A stretch of DNA of 64,000 nt. Source: Nostoc sp. C052. Its GTDB lineage: Bacteria; Cyanobacteriota; Cyanobacteriia; Cyanobacteriales; Nostocaceae. The DNA lies in NCBI RefSeq assembly GCF_013393905.1, contig NZ_CP040272.1, positions 3,162,001 to 3,226,000 on the forward strand, written 5' to 3'. The position numbers were made by a program, and so were the translations under genes. The notes beneath the pieces were generated by a model, which saw nothing but the letters and a program-made list of their open reading frames with translations, did no database searches and was not told the origin of the DNA. Positions 8,544 through 17,680 of this stretch are shown in pieces (the stretch's first letter is position 1; each line of letters begins with the position of its first letter).

Positions 8544-8992
8544 TACGGTAAGGCAGAAGTACAAAAGTCAAAATAATTGTATTCCAAGCTCTTGCTAGCA
8601 AAATTGAACACGAATAAAACAGAGTTTCATTCACAAATTTCAATCTTCCACTAGCACCACTCTGGAGTGGGTCTTTCTCACTCCACTTCCTAAATTTTTC
8701 CTCTTAAGCTAATAAAACATCTAAATTGCATAATCGAATTAAACATAACTCTTGTGGAGTGGGGAACATGAGCGCCCAGCTTATGCAATTTAAATATGGA
8801 ATAGCTTAACTCTTAAATTCTCAGTTCCTCGAGTCGTTATAGAGTGGGTATGACCCACTCTCTTTTCTAACTTCCGACATAAAAAATCATATTCATTTTG
8901 AATTCTGACTACTGAATTCTGCTCGATAAAATTCAGTCAAACAAAAATAAAAACTAAAAATATCCATTTACCTCAAGAAATTACATTGAATC
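8544..8992 (+). other. Intergenic region with three inverted repeats
   Basis: This 449-bp stretch holds no convincing gene. It contains a stem TGGAGTG/CACTCCA (about 8663-8684), an inverted repeat TAAATTGCATAA/TTATGCAATTTA (8731-8742 and 8780-8791), and a hairpin AGAGTGGGT-ATG-ACCCACTCT at 8841-8861 followed by TTTTC that may terminate transcription. The remaining AT-rich 100 bases presumably carry the promoter of the next binding protein. Confidence 0.5.
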
Positions 8993-10021
8993 ATGTTCAG
9001 AAGCTACAGAAAGTCATGGTTGCCTGCGAGTATAGCTCGTTATTTTTTGCTGGCGTTTACGACTTTTCTGTTAGTGACAGGCTGTAGCTCTCCAAGTACT
9101 CAAAACAATACTTCCCAAGTTGAGCCAACTACTGCAAGCTCAAAAAAACTAGAGGTGATCAACATCGGTCATCAGAGTGGTACACCAGGTCTGAACTTAC
9201 TGAAAGCTCAGGGCTATTTGGAAAAGCGCTTTGCTGCTGATGGCATTGCTATCAAATGGATAGAATTTCGCGGCGGCCCGCCAATGATGGAAGCAATGGC
9301 TGCAAACAGTGTTGATATTGGTAACGTTGGAAATCTACCACCAATTTTTGCTCAAGCTGGTGATAATCCCATTGTTTATGTTGCTGCAACTGCTTCCAAC
9401 GCAGGCGCTCAAGCAGTTATTGTCCGTAAGGATTCACCAATCAAAACTCTTGTGGAACTCAAGGGTAAGAAAGTTGCAATCCAAAAAGGAACAGCCCTAC
9501 AATATTTGCTTTTGAAAGCTATAGCAAGTGCTGGATTAACTCTCAATGATATTCAACCTGTTTACCTGAATATTCCAGAAAGTCAGGTTGCTTTTGAAAG
9601 TGCCAGGGTTGATGTGTTACCCACTAGCGATCCGTTTTATGCTCGGAAAGAGCGAGCAAATGAAATACGAGTTTTAGCTAAAGGTTCTGATGTCGCCCCT
9701 CAACGAGCCTACTATATTGCGACACGCAATTTTGCTGAAAATCACCCCGATTTAGTAAAGATAATCTTGGAAGAACAAAGAAAAGTAGAAGAATGGGCTA
9801 AAGCTAACCCCAATGAAGTTGCTAATTTGTTGGCAGCGCAAACTAGACAAGAACCAGGAGTCTGGAAATGGGCTTTAGAGAGACGGCCTATCTTAGGGGT
9901 GTTTGATATAACTGATGAATTTATCGCTGAACAACAGCAGGTAGTTGATCTCTTCTACAGTCAAAAGCTGATTCCTAAAACTTTTCAAATCAAAGATGCA
10001 GTATGGAAACCGAAAAGTTGA
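8993..10021 (+). CDS. ABC transporter solute-binding lipoprotein, aliphatic sulfonate type
   Basis: This 342-residue protein has a signal peptide ending in lipobox LVTG-C31 and a mature domain beginning VINIGHQSGTPGLNLLKAQGYLE. The SsuA-type ligand segment is present as VDIGNVGNLPPIFAQAG. The second half includes YYIATRNFAENHPDLVKIILEE, a conserved piece in all family copies here. It is more divergent from the copies at 10.3 and 12.8 kb than those are from each other. There is no adjacent permease. A long hairpin follows the stop, so it is probably a single-gene transcript. The ligand is inferred to be an alkanesulfonate or related anion. Confidence 0.85.
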   Translation: MFRSYRKSWLPASIARYFLLAFTTFLLVTGCSSPSTQNNTSQVEPTTASSKKLEVINIGHQSGTPGLNLLKAQGYLEKRFAADGIAIKWIEFRGGPPMMEAMAANSVDIGNVGNLPPIFAQAGDNPIVYVAATASNAGAQAVIVRKDSPIKTLVELKGKKVAIQKGTALQYLLLKAIASAGLTLNDIQPVYLNIPESQVAFESARVDVLPTSDPFYARKERANEIRVLAKGSDVAPQRAYYIATRNFAENHPDLVKIILEEQRKVEEWAKANPNEVANLLAAQTRQEPGVWKWALERRPILGVFDITDEFIAEQQQVVDLFYSQKLIPKTFQIKDAVWKPKS

Positions 10022-10051
10022 TTTATTAAAAGAGAAGTTATAATTCTTGAA

Positions 10052-10096
10052 GGCTGTACAGCACTTTTTATGACAACAGTGCTGTACAGCTTTTAT
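10052..10096 (+). terminator. Rho-independent-type terminator
   Basis: Perfect 12-bp arms GCTGTACAGCAC (10053-10064) and GTGCTGTACAGC (10079-10090) are followed by TTTTATATTT. It lies 30 bases after the stop of the binding-protein gene. The rest of the gap to 10317 is AT-rich and has no visible gene. Confidence 0.75.
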
Positions 10097-10317
10097 ATTT
10101 AACTTTGATAGCTTGACATAATTTATATCACAATGATCTTAATAGCTTGATATGAATAAAATATCATGATTTATTGATAGATATTTTTAATTAAACAAAA
10201 AATATTTAATTAGTCCAATTTTCAACTATATTAATAAACAAGAGTTTTTTTGGCTATTTAGCTCGTAATTAATCATAATCGTTCTGACCACGGATAAAGG
10301 AATAAATAAAACAACCC

Positions 10318-11427
10318 ATGCCAGCTTTAAAAGGAAAGTTTGAATTCAGGAAAAGTCAGAGAACAACACGTCGTTCGTTGTTGTTTGCTTTGGGCTACTG
10401 CTTAATGCTATCGACAGTCTTATCAAGTTGTGGTGAAGCCAAAAATAACACTCAGCAATCGACAGCTACCCCTGAGTCTACTGCTTCATCTAGTACTACT
10501 ACAGAGAAGTCAACTGAGAAACAAGTAGTGCGGATTGTACGTTCAAAACAACTTTCCGCTTTAGCAGTTTTAGAAAAGCAGGGTTCCTTAGAAAAGCGAT
10601 TAGAGCCTCTGGGTTTTAAAGTACAGTGGCCTGAATTTGCCGCTGGGCCACAACAGCTAGAAGCTCTGAATGCCAATGGACTAGATATCGCATCTACAGC
10701 CGAATCGCCTCCTGTCTTCTCGCAAGCAGCAGGAGCGCCTCTTGTTTATCTAGCTACTACACGCCCTAGTGGTAAAGCTATTTCACTTTTAGTTCCGGTG
10801 AACTCTCCGATTAAAAGTGTTACCGATTTGAAAGGTAAAAAAGTAGCTTTCCAGAAAGCCTCCATCGGTCACTACTTATTAGTTAAAGCATTAGAAGATG
10901 CCGGACTAAAACTGAGCGATGTCCAATCAGTTTTTTTAGCGCCGCCAGATGCAAATGCGGCATTTAGTCAGAGTAAGGTGGATGCTTGGTATATTTGGGA
11001 GCCATTCGCTACTAGAAATGTACAAAATAAAATCGCTCGTGTTTTAGCAGATGGTGGTAAGTTACGGGATACTGGTAACTTTTACTCAACCTCACGCCAG
11101 TTTTATCAGGCTCATCCTGATGTTATCAAAGTGTTTCTAGAGGAGCTTGAAAAAGCAGAAATCTGGACTAAGGATCATCCCAAAGAAGTGGCACAATTAC
11201 TTGCTCCTGTGACTCAGCTAGATCCACCAACTCTAGAAATAATGCATAAGAAATATGACTATGGGTTGCTACCAATCACTGATAAAACTATTACCAAGCA
11301 ACAGGAAGTTGCAGATAAATGGTACAGCTTAGGACTTATCCCCAAAAAGGTGAATGTTAAAGAGGGATTTTTGACACCTGAAGAGTACGCCAAAATTACT
11401 CCTTCAGAGGTTCTAGCGAATAAGTAA
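10318..11427 (+). CDS. ABC transporter solute-binding lipoprotein, sulfonate/taurine type
   Basis: The 369-residue product begins with a twin-arginine-like TTRRS, a hydrophobic stretch and a lipobox-like LSS-C38. A Ser/Thr-rich linker precedes the binding domain, which has the family segment LDIASTAESPPVFSQAAG and ends with the motif LTPEEYAKITP shared with two other copies. It is strikingly similar to the copy at 12.8 kb (both have KVAFQKAS or KISFQKAS, PPDAN and IWEP), pointing to a fairly recent duplication around the TauD gene. It lies 37 bases upstream of tauD-like 11465, so the two are probably co-transcribed and the ligand is likely the dioxygenase substrate, taurine or another sulfonate. 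Confidence 0.85.
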   Translation: MPALKGKFEFRKSQRTTRRSLLFALGYCLMLSTVLSSCGEAKNNTQQSTATPESTASSSTTTEKSTEKQVVRIVRSKQLSALAVLEKQGSLEKRLEPLGFKVQWPEFAAGPQQLEALNANGLDIASTAESPPVFSQAAGAPLVYLATTRPSGKAISLLVPVNSPIKSVTDLKGKKVAFQKASIGHYLLVKALEDAGLKLSDVQSVFLAPPDANAAFSQSKVDAWYIWEPFATRNVQNKIARVLADGGKLRDTGNFYSTSRQFYQAHPDVIKVFLEELEKAEIWTKDHPKEVAQLLAPVTQLDPPTLEIMHKKYDYGLLPITDKTITKQQEVADKWYSLGLIPKKVNVKEGFLTPEEYAKITPSEVLANK

Positions 11428-11464
11428 TTATCCCCAGGAAGAAACAAAAACACAGGAGAATATT

Positions 11465-12328
11465 ATGTCTACCTCGACTTTGACAAAGGTTAAAATTAGG
11501 TCTATTGATGCCCCTTTGGGAGCTATCGTTACCGATCTGGATGCTAGTCAAGCGATCGCACCTGAAGTTATCCTACAACTTAAGGAAGCTCTGCGCGATC
11601 GCCACATCTTAATCTTCAAAGACCAAAAGCTCTCCGATCAAAAACTTTTGAACTTTTCTCTATACTTTGGCGCACTCTTCGTACCATCTGATGAAACTCC
11701 AGTATTGGCTTCTAAACCAGGAGAAACTCCGGTAGTGATTCCGATTTCCAACGTCGATGGTGGCTATACCGGTACTGGAGAATTAACTTTTCATTCTGAC
11801 CACAAATGGACTCCTACCCCATCTAGTGGTTCGCTTCTTTATGCGTTGGAAATACCAACTCATGGTGGAGATACTTATTGGTTAAACACCAATTTAGCTT
11901 ATGAAGCATTAGATGAAGCTACCAAAGAACGAATTGCAGATTTGCAGTTAATTACCTACAACCCATTTTTGCGAGATCGGAATGCACCCCGCTCTTTGTA
12001 TCGTTTAGATAAGAATATTCCTTTAATAAGTCCGGTCTTTCCCCATCCTTTAGTTAGGACACATCCAGAAAGTGGTAAAAAACATCTTTATTTAGATGCT
12101 GCTACAGAAGTGGAAATTGTCGGGTTAGAGCCGGAAGAAGGATCAAAACTGATTGAACAGTTAAGGCAACATCTAAATCAACCCAAGTTCTATTACGAAC
12201 ACAAATGGTCAGTAGGTGATATTGTTTACTGGGATAATCAAGCTACTTTGCATTACCGTCAAGCATTTGATCCGAATGAACGACGAGTATTGAAGCGGGT
12301 TAGCCTTGCAGGCAGTCGTCCCTTTTAG
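11465..12328 (+). CDS. TauD/TfdA-family Fe(II)/2-oxoglutarate dioxygenase
   Basis: This 287-residue enzyme has the non-heme iron triad of the TauD family: the H110-x-D112 motif in LTFHSDHKW and the distal H263 in ATLHYRQAF, followed by RRVLKR, which supplies the 2-oxoglutarate-binding arginine. Family members hydroxylate the carbon next to a sulfonate or sulfate ester so that sulfite or sulfate is released, using 2-oxoglutarate and oxygen in the cytoplasm. The length matches TauD (about 283). An AGGAGA ribosome binding site sits 6 bases before the ATG. It is flanked by two closely related binding proteins, and a perfect hairpin follows. The exact substrate (taurine, alkylsulfate or another) is not decided by sequence. 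Confidence 0.9.
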   Translation: MSTSTLTKVKIRSIDAPLGAIVTDLDASQAIAPEVILQLKEALRDRHILIFKDQKLSDQKLLNFSLYFGALFVPSDETPVLASKPGETPVVIPISNVDGGYTGTGELTFHSDHKWTPTPSSGSLLYALEIPTHGGDTYWLNTNLAYEALDEATKERIADLQLITYNPFLRDRNAPRSLYRLDKNIPLISPVFPHPLVRTHPESGKKHLYLDAATEVEIVGLEPEEGSKLIEQLRQHLNQPKFYYEHKWSVGDIVYWDNQATLHYRQAFDPNERRVLKRVSLAGSRPF

Positions 12329-12485
12329 GCTTTATACCTTAAAAAACTAAGCTAATGCGCGTTTAAATTCTAAATTTTACTAAGGTAGTCAAGAGTCATT
12401 AAACGCCTATTATTCATGCGCTTTTTCGATAAGAATATCCAACTGAATTCTGATGACTGACGCATGTATTATGTTCAACAAGCAA

Positions 12486-12516
12486 GATACCCGACTTCTT
12501 TAAGAAGTCGGGTATC
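12486..12516 (+). terminator. Perfect palindromic hairpin after the dioxygenase gene
   Basis: The 31-bp palindrome has 15-base arms beginning GATACCCGACTTCTT. It lies 158 bases after the dioxygenase stop, with no T tract directly after it. The remaining intergenic DNA from 12329 to 12780 is AT-rich and shows no gene. Confidence 0.6.
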
Positions 12517-12780
12517 TGTGGGTGGCAATTCTTCGCAATCCAATAGGATTGGTAGAGTAATTTTGATATAAATTAAGTAAAAAAATCATAAAAACTTTTT
12601 TTAAGTGTCAGACTATATGCTTATAAAGATAAATAGATAGAAATATTCCTTTTTTGTTTAAAACTAGTGTTGATGAATACTTTATTTCAAGAACAGATTA
12701 GGTAAAATTTATACTGAAATTGATAGTTGTTTGCAGTCATGATAAACAACAATATTTATGAAATTTAAATAGATGGTAGT

Positions 12781-13968
12781 ATGGCGTTTTTTAAATCTTT
12801 GCAGAGCCTAAAGTTATCTAGTAGTAAGCCGCTACAATCAAAATTTCAAAAACCAAAGATGGCAGATGAGTATATCCTAAATACTAAATATGTAGAAGCG
12901 AAAGATAAAGTTGAGTGCAAATTCTCTGTATTGATAGCTGCTTGCTTGATCACAATGCCAATGGCTATATTTGGTTGCAGCCAAGAAATTAAAACTACTC
13001 AAAATGAAGCATCCTCAATTAGTACACAATCTCAGAGTCAAACAGTTTCTAATACTCCACAAAAACAAGAGCTACGAGTTGTTTATTCTAAACTTGGTTC
13101 TCTTGCAGTGATGAGAAAGCAAGGAACTCTAGAAAAAAGTTTGGCAGGAAAGAATTTTACAGTCAAGTGGCTAGAGTTTGCTGCTGGTCCACAAGCCTTA
13201 GAAGCGTTAAATGCTGGTTCTCTTGATATCGCAGCCACAGCTGAATCACCACCTATATTTGCTCAAGCCGCAGGTACACCTCTTGTGTATATTGCAACGA
13301 CTCCATTTAATGGTAGAGGAGTTTCTTTTTTAGTACCAAAAAACTCTCCGATTAAAAGTGTCGCTGATTTTAAAGGTAAAAAAATCTCCTTTCAAAAAGC
13401 CTCTATTGCCCACTATGTTTTACTAAAAGCCTTACAAAAAGAGGGACTAAAACTAAGTGATATACAATCTCTTTTTCTCCCACCTCCAGATGCAAATGTA
13501 GCTTTTAGTCAGGGCGGAATTGATGTTTGGGTAATTTGGGAACCTTACATTACCAGAAATGTCCAAAAAAATCTTGGTCGTGTATTGATAGATGGACAAG
13601 GACTCCAGGATCTTGGTGGCTTTTATACTACCTCACGTAAATTTGCAAAAGAGCATCCTGAAATTCTCAAAATTTTTATAGAGGAGTTTATCAAAGCTGA
13701 AGATTGGTCACAGAAAAATATTGATAAGTTAGCAGAACTGGAGACAGGTGACGTTGGCATTGATGTACCTACCCTCAAAACAATTCATAGTAAAGCAGTA
13801 TATGGTCTACTACCAATTACTGATGAAGTTGTTAAAAAGCAACAACAAATAGCTGATTTATGGTATGCACAAGGACTTCTACCAAAGAAGGTTAATGTCA
13901 AAGATGGAGTACTCACTCCAGAAGAATATGCAGCATTTACACCTGATTCAATTAAATCTAATAAGTAA
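12781..13968 (+). CDS. ABC transporter solute-binding lipoprotein, sulfonate/taurine type
   Basis: This 395-residue protein has an unusually long N-terminal region before the signal segment; the lipobox is IFG-C66. An internal ATG at 12859 would give a more normal length, and neither start has a strong ribosome binding site, so the start is uncertain. The binding domain repeats the family signatures LDIAATAESPPIFAQAAG, PPDANVAFSQGG and IWEP and ends in LTPEEYAAFTP, close to the copy at 10.3 kb. Composition is more AT-rich than in that copy. It is 452 bp from the previous gene and 89 bp before the next binding protein, suggesting a two-gene unit with 14058. Confidence 0.82.
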   Translation: MAFFKSLQSLKLSSSKPLQSKFQKPKMADEYILNTKYVEAKDKVECKFSVLIAACLITMPMAIFGCSQEIKTTQNEASSISTQSQSQTVSNTPQKQELRVVYSKLGSLAVMRKQGTLEKSLAGKNFTVKWLEFAAGPQALEALNAGSLDIAATAESPPIFAQAAGTPLVYIATTPFNGRGVSFLVPKNSPIKSVADFKGKKISFQKASIAHYVLLKALQKEGLKLSDIQSLFLPPPDANVAFSQGGIDVWVIWEPYITRNVQKNLGRVLIDGQGLQDLGGFYTTSRKFAKEHPEILKIFIEEFIKAEDWSQKNIDKLAELETGDVGIDVPTLKTIHSKAVYGLLPITDEVVKKQQQIADLWYAQGLLPKKVNVKDGVLTPEEYAAFTPDSIKSNK

Positions 13969-14057
13969 ATAATTTTTATCAAATTTAAAAACTGGAGAAT
14001 TTAAGTTATTAGCTGATGTTTTTGTATCAGTAGTTAATACAAACAAGAGGTGTAAAA

Positions 14058-15146
14058 GTGTTTAACAATTTTGTAACAACCAAAACAACAATAATCGGCA
14101 GACTAGCATTATTTGTAATGCCTGGTTTTTTAACTTTATCTACTACTTTAATCAGTTGTACGTCAACAGTACCTAATACAAATACCGGAACAGTTTCTAA
14201 AGCAGAACCAGCCGGGGAAAAGACTATAACTTCTAAAACAAAGGTACTGCGAATAGGATATCAAAGCTCTGGTGATTTAGTTAGAGTCAGAGGAGTTTTA
14301 GAAAAACGTTTAGAGCCTTTGGGTTTGAAAGTGGAGTGGTCACAATTTGCTCAAGGGCCACAACTCATGGAAGCGATGAATGTGGGCAAAATTGATATTG
14401 GCTCAGTTGGAGAAACGCCTCCGATCTTTGCCCAAGCTGCGGGTGCAAAAATTATCTATTTGGCTGGTAGAAGACTGGGCCCTAATTCTGGTAAAGGCAG
14501 TGCGATCGCAGTTCCAAAAGGTTCTCCAATTAAAACTTTAGCTCAAATTAAAGGTCAAAAAGTAGTTTTTCAAAAAGGTTCGGCTTCTCACTATTTTATT
14601 ATCAAAGCCTTAGAAGAGGTGAATCTCAAATATAGTGATATTAAAGTTCTGAGTATGCCCAATGTTGAAGCACGTGGGGCATTTATTCAGGGGACTATTC
14701 CAGTTTGGGTAACTGGTGATCCTCATTTAGCTTTGGTAGAAAAACTCCACGGTGCGCATGTATTGCGAGATGCTACAAATATTGGCACTCCAGGAGGTTA
14801 TTACATAGGAACACGTGAGTTTACTAAGGAGAATCCCGAATTAGTTCGCATCATTCTAGAAGAAATTGATAAAAATGGTCAATGGGCAGAAGCGAATCGG
14901 AAAGAAGTAGCCAAACTTATAGCACCTGTACTCAAAATTGATTTACCCATTCAGGAAATAATTTCTAGTCGTGCTACTTATCGGCTGAGAGGAATTACCC
15001 CACAACTAATGCAAAGCCAACAAAGTGTTGCTGATTTGTTCTATAACGAAAAAATATTACCTAAAAAGATTGATGTTAAAGAAGCACTGCTGACACCTCA
15101 AGAATATGCAGCTATCACCCCTGAAACACTCATTAGTGAAAAATAA
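14058..15146 (+). CDS. ABC transporter solute-binding lipoprotein, aliphatic sulfonate type
   Basis: The 362-residue product starts at GTG 14058 with AAGAGG 7 bases upstream. It has a lipobox-like LIS-C34 and the ligand-binding segment IDIGSVGETPPIFAQAAG. The second lobe carries VWVTGDPHLALVEK in place of the IWEP version of its neighbours, closer to the canonical SsuA sequence. The C-terminus LTPQEYAAITPETL is the region that also survives in the pseudogene at 15452. It is the last intact binding protein in the series; no transport membrane component follows. Confidence 0.85.
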   Translation: MFNNFVTTKTTIIGRLALFVMPGFLTLSTTLISCTSTVPNTNTGTVSKAEPAGEKTITSKTKVLRIGYQSSGDLVRVRGVLEKRLEPLGLKVEWSQFAQGPQLMEAMNVGKIDIGSVGETPPIFAQAAGAKIIYLAGRRLGPNSGKGSAIAVPKGSPIKTLAQIKGQKVVFQKGSASHYFIIKALEEVNLKYSDIKVLSMPNVEARGAFIQGTIPVWVTGDPHLALVEKLHGAHVLRDATNIGTPGGYYIGTREFTKENPELVRIILEEIDKNGQWAEANRKEVAKLIAPVLKIDLPIQEIISSRATYRLRGITPQLMQSQQSVADLFYNEKILPKKIDVKEALLTPQEYAAITPETLISEK

Positions 15147-15451
15147 ATATTGAACTGGGGATTGGGAATATTTGAATGGGGATTTAGACTCCGAGTAAAT
15201 CTTACTTATATTTTATTCCCCAGTACTTATCAGAGTTGAAAAAGTGATGCGATCGCAATGAAGTTTTATAATGGCATCTACTTACTTAAAACGCCAATTT
15301 ACTAGCATTGAAATATAAGTAAGTTAACTTGTGTTTCAATGCTTAGTTGGTGTTCTAGGAGGTTGACATAGCAACTTCCAATCATCTTACTGATTATTAA
15401 AAGTAAGGCTGGCAAATGAAAAACTAATACTTAGGAGGAAAATCTTAACTG
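15147..15451 (+). other. Intergenic region upstream of the pseudogene
   Basis: This 305-bp AT-rich stretch has one HIP1 site and an inverted repeat of AAGTAAGTT type. A very good ribosome binding site, TTAGGAGGA, at about 15432 still stands in front of the broken gene. No other gene is visible. Confidence 0.4.
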
Positions 15452-15643
15452 ATGAACAAACCATTTCAACAGCGCCGACGTACTTTTAGACTGAGAAAAC
15501 TCACACCTGCGATTATTGCTGAACAACAAAAAGTTGCTGATTTCTATTTTTAAGAAAAAGTCATCCCCCGTAAGATAGGTATCAGAGACGCGATCCTTCC
15601 GACTCAACAATATCAAGCCATCACACCTCAACGTATCAGGTAG
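15452..15643 (+). pseudogene. Remnant of a sixth solute-binding protein
   Basis: The 64-codon reading frame starts MNKPFQQRRRTFRLRKLTPA, like the N-terminus of a binding-protein signal peptide, then joins in frame to IIAEQQKVADFYF, a TAA stop, and EKVIPRKIGIRDA followed by LPTQQYQAITP. The latter is the last 45 residues of the family; compare LFYNEKILPKKIDVKEA and LTPQEYAAITP in the intact gene just upstream. About 300 codons in the middle are gone, and the internal stop replaces a residue next to the conserved tyrosine. The strong ribosome binding site upstream is intact. This is a clear internal-deletion fossil of the array. Confidence 0.85.
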
Positions 15644-15816
15644 CTTGCTTCGCGATCGCTTGCTGTTCGCTCAAATATTACCTCATCCTCAATTCCTCTC
15701 CTTATAAAGGAGAGGGAAGCTAGAGACAGGATGAGGTTTTGCATCTTATCGCTCTTTTATTACTCTCATGAGAGTATAATTAATTACTAAGAGTTTAACT
15801 TAGCAAGGGTATTTAA

Positions 15817-16784
15817 TTGGGTTCAAGAACGGCTACCTCCACAATCACCGTGGTAGATCAGTACTGCGATGCCTATAGAGATTTGTTTCCACTGATTGAG
15901 GACATTTGAAAATTTTAAACATCTTCACGCTGGAATGTTATCTGAAATTAAGCGTAAATCTTTACCAGAAATAGCCAAGGCAGTCGGTTTACACGATGCA
16001 CAACCACTGCAAAACTTTCTCACAAATTCACCTTGGTCAGTAGAAGATTTACGAGACAGGCGGTTAGAACTGACTCTCTTAATGCTAGAGGGACGATTTA
16101 TTAGCTATAAGAAGTAATCATCGAGAGTTTAGCTTGCCAGAGCAGGAGGCTAAGTATAGTGTTTGGCAAGAGTTTGAGCGGAAATTTAGTGATGGGAAGT
16201 CAGAAAAAAGATATATACAACAGATAAATGAAAGCGAATCCAGACTGATAACATATTGGCGAATAACTACTGACCCAAATAATTTGCCAAAAAATCAGAC
16301 ATGGTATGTAAAAACAGATTTAAAAAGTGACATGGCGGCTTTATTAGGAAATCTTTATGGATTTCGTAATTGGGTGGAATATGCCTTTAAACAAGGGAAG
16401 AATGAGTTGGGCTGCGCTGATTTTAGACTGACGAATTATCAGCAAATAGAAAAATGGTGGGAACTAGTTATGAGTGCTTATTTTTTAGTAAGCTTACAAG
16501 CCCAAGCTAGAAATAAATTGGAAAGCGAAAGTAAAAATGAAACAATCTCATCACAAATTTCCAGAGAACCAGCAGATTTTAGTAACCATATATGGTGGGA
16601 TTTCAGTTTGGTATGGAAGTCCACTTTGAACAATTTAAGATTAATTATTCAACCATATATATTCTGGAATCTAATCAAACCCTGGTTAGCCGTTTTTGTT
16701 AATACCAACTTCCAGTTGGGATTCCAGAAACTGATGAAAATAATCAATCAGTTTCAAGGTTATATAACCGTGGATTCGGGGTAA
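15817..16784 (+). pseudogene. IS701-type transposase, frameshifted and internally deleted
   Basis: Three pieces in different frames align with cyanobacterial IS701/IS4-group transposases. Piece one (from about TTG 15817) reads VVDQYCDAYRDLFPLIED before a stop at 15895. Piece two (15896-16117) reads FKHLHAGMLSEIKRKSLPEI and SPWSVEDLRDRRLEL. Piece three (about 16131-16784) reads YWRITTDPNNLPKNQTWYV, LYGFRNWVEYAFKQGKNELG and ERWWE-like IEKWWELVMSAYFLVSL. The middle of the protein, which carries the first catalytic aspartates, is missing. It cannot be active. Terminal inverted repeats were not recognised. Confidence 0.8.
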
Positions 16785-16862
16785 ACCATGAGATGGATCA
16801 AGGATAACTTTTCAAAGATTCGCTATTGACAGGTATCAAATAACACTTAGATATGAATCTAG

Positions 16863-17302
16863 CTAGAGATATTCGCGCACACTTTTTTGCTGAACAATCT
16901 CTCTGGCTAAAAATATAGCATCCATGAACGATGGCATGGGTTGAGCTATCAAATTTGATTCTGTCACTATTTCAAGTTGGTCAGTAGTGCTGGGCGCATT
17001 TATTGCTTCTAAACTTGACTTTGTTTCATATTCAAACTCGTCGGTAATTCTATCTAGAACAGTCAATCTTGGTTCAGTCACAAAATCATCCTCCCAATCA
17101 ATTGATTCTGTTTCATTATCAAGTATGAATCCTGTGTCTAAATATCGTGCATACCTCATTAATTCTTGCTCAAAAGCTTTTGGTATACGGATTGTACTTG
17201 TTTGTTTATGATTCCATGTAGATTTTCTGCCAGATTTTTCTCTATATCCTCCCCAGCTTGGGTTTAAGGCTTTTTTAGTAGTTTTTTTTTCACGTTCAAC
17301 AT
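16863..17302 (-). CDS. Small cyanobacterial protein with RHH-like N-terminus, frame broken at a poly-A run
   Basis: The long open frame reads, upstream of its first ATG at 17159, NPSWGGYREKSGRKSTWNHK then TSTIRIPKAFEQELMRYARY, which resembles a recurrent cyanobacterial family (a basic, ribbon-helix-helix-like DNA-binding start followed by an acidic tail). This part has no start codon in frame. An ATG at 17302 (MLNVKKK) is out of frame by one base, and the two frames meet in a run of nine A (17282-17290 on the plus strand, as T). One extra A would restore a 146-residue protein. Either the gene is a recent slippage mutant, the run is a sequencing error, or the polymerase slips. Function is unknown; relatives occur on plasmids and near mobile DNA. 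Confidence 0.55.
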
Positions 17303-17461
17303 GATTTTGTTACTTAATCATGTTAACTGTAATGTCTGCCACATCTTGGTTTTTTCACAGATATATTTGAATAATCCCAATATTTCCGACATAGCAGCGC
17401 CTGTATTGTTCACAGCCTTCAAGGAATTTCAAGAATCTCAGCAAATCACAGCATTTTTCTC

Positions 17462-17641
17462 TCACCAGAGACATAAAAGAGCGCTAATCACCCACAACAA
17501 CAATGATGCAAAGCATCTGTTCACATCCAGTGTTCTCCGTTTATCCCCTTTTTTGGCTTTTTCCTCCTGATACCATTCTTTTAGTCTTTGCCTGACTGTG
17601 TTTGGTTTTTCATTATTCACTGCTCCAATGAACTCAGATAC
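17462..17641 (-). pseudogene. Transposase fragment, cut off by the IS1 element
   Basis: On the minus strand, 59 codons read VSEFIGAVNNEKPNTVRQ, then LKEWYQEEKAKKGDKRR and LDVNRCFASLLLWVISALL before a TGA. This resembles the N-terminal third of a DDE transposase common in cyanobacteria (RQRLREWY-type followed by a Cys-Phe-Ala-x-Leu-Leu segment). The frame runs without a start straight into the left end of the IS1 element at 17642, so the fragment predates that insertion. The rest of the gene was not found on the other side. Confidence 0.55.
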
Positions 17642-17680
17642 GGCGTTGCATAATAGAGAGATGAATTGAGGTCATCTACT

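Noticed and set aside
17301..17570. An 89-codon plus-strand frame between the broken gene and the IS1 element
   Set aside because: The minus strand encodes a recognisable transposase fragment over part of it; the plus frame is low-complexity and has no ribosome binding site.
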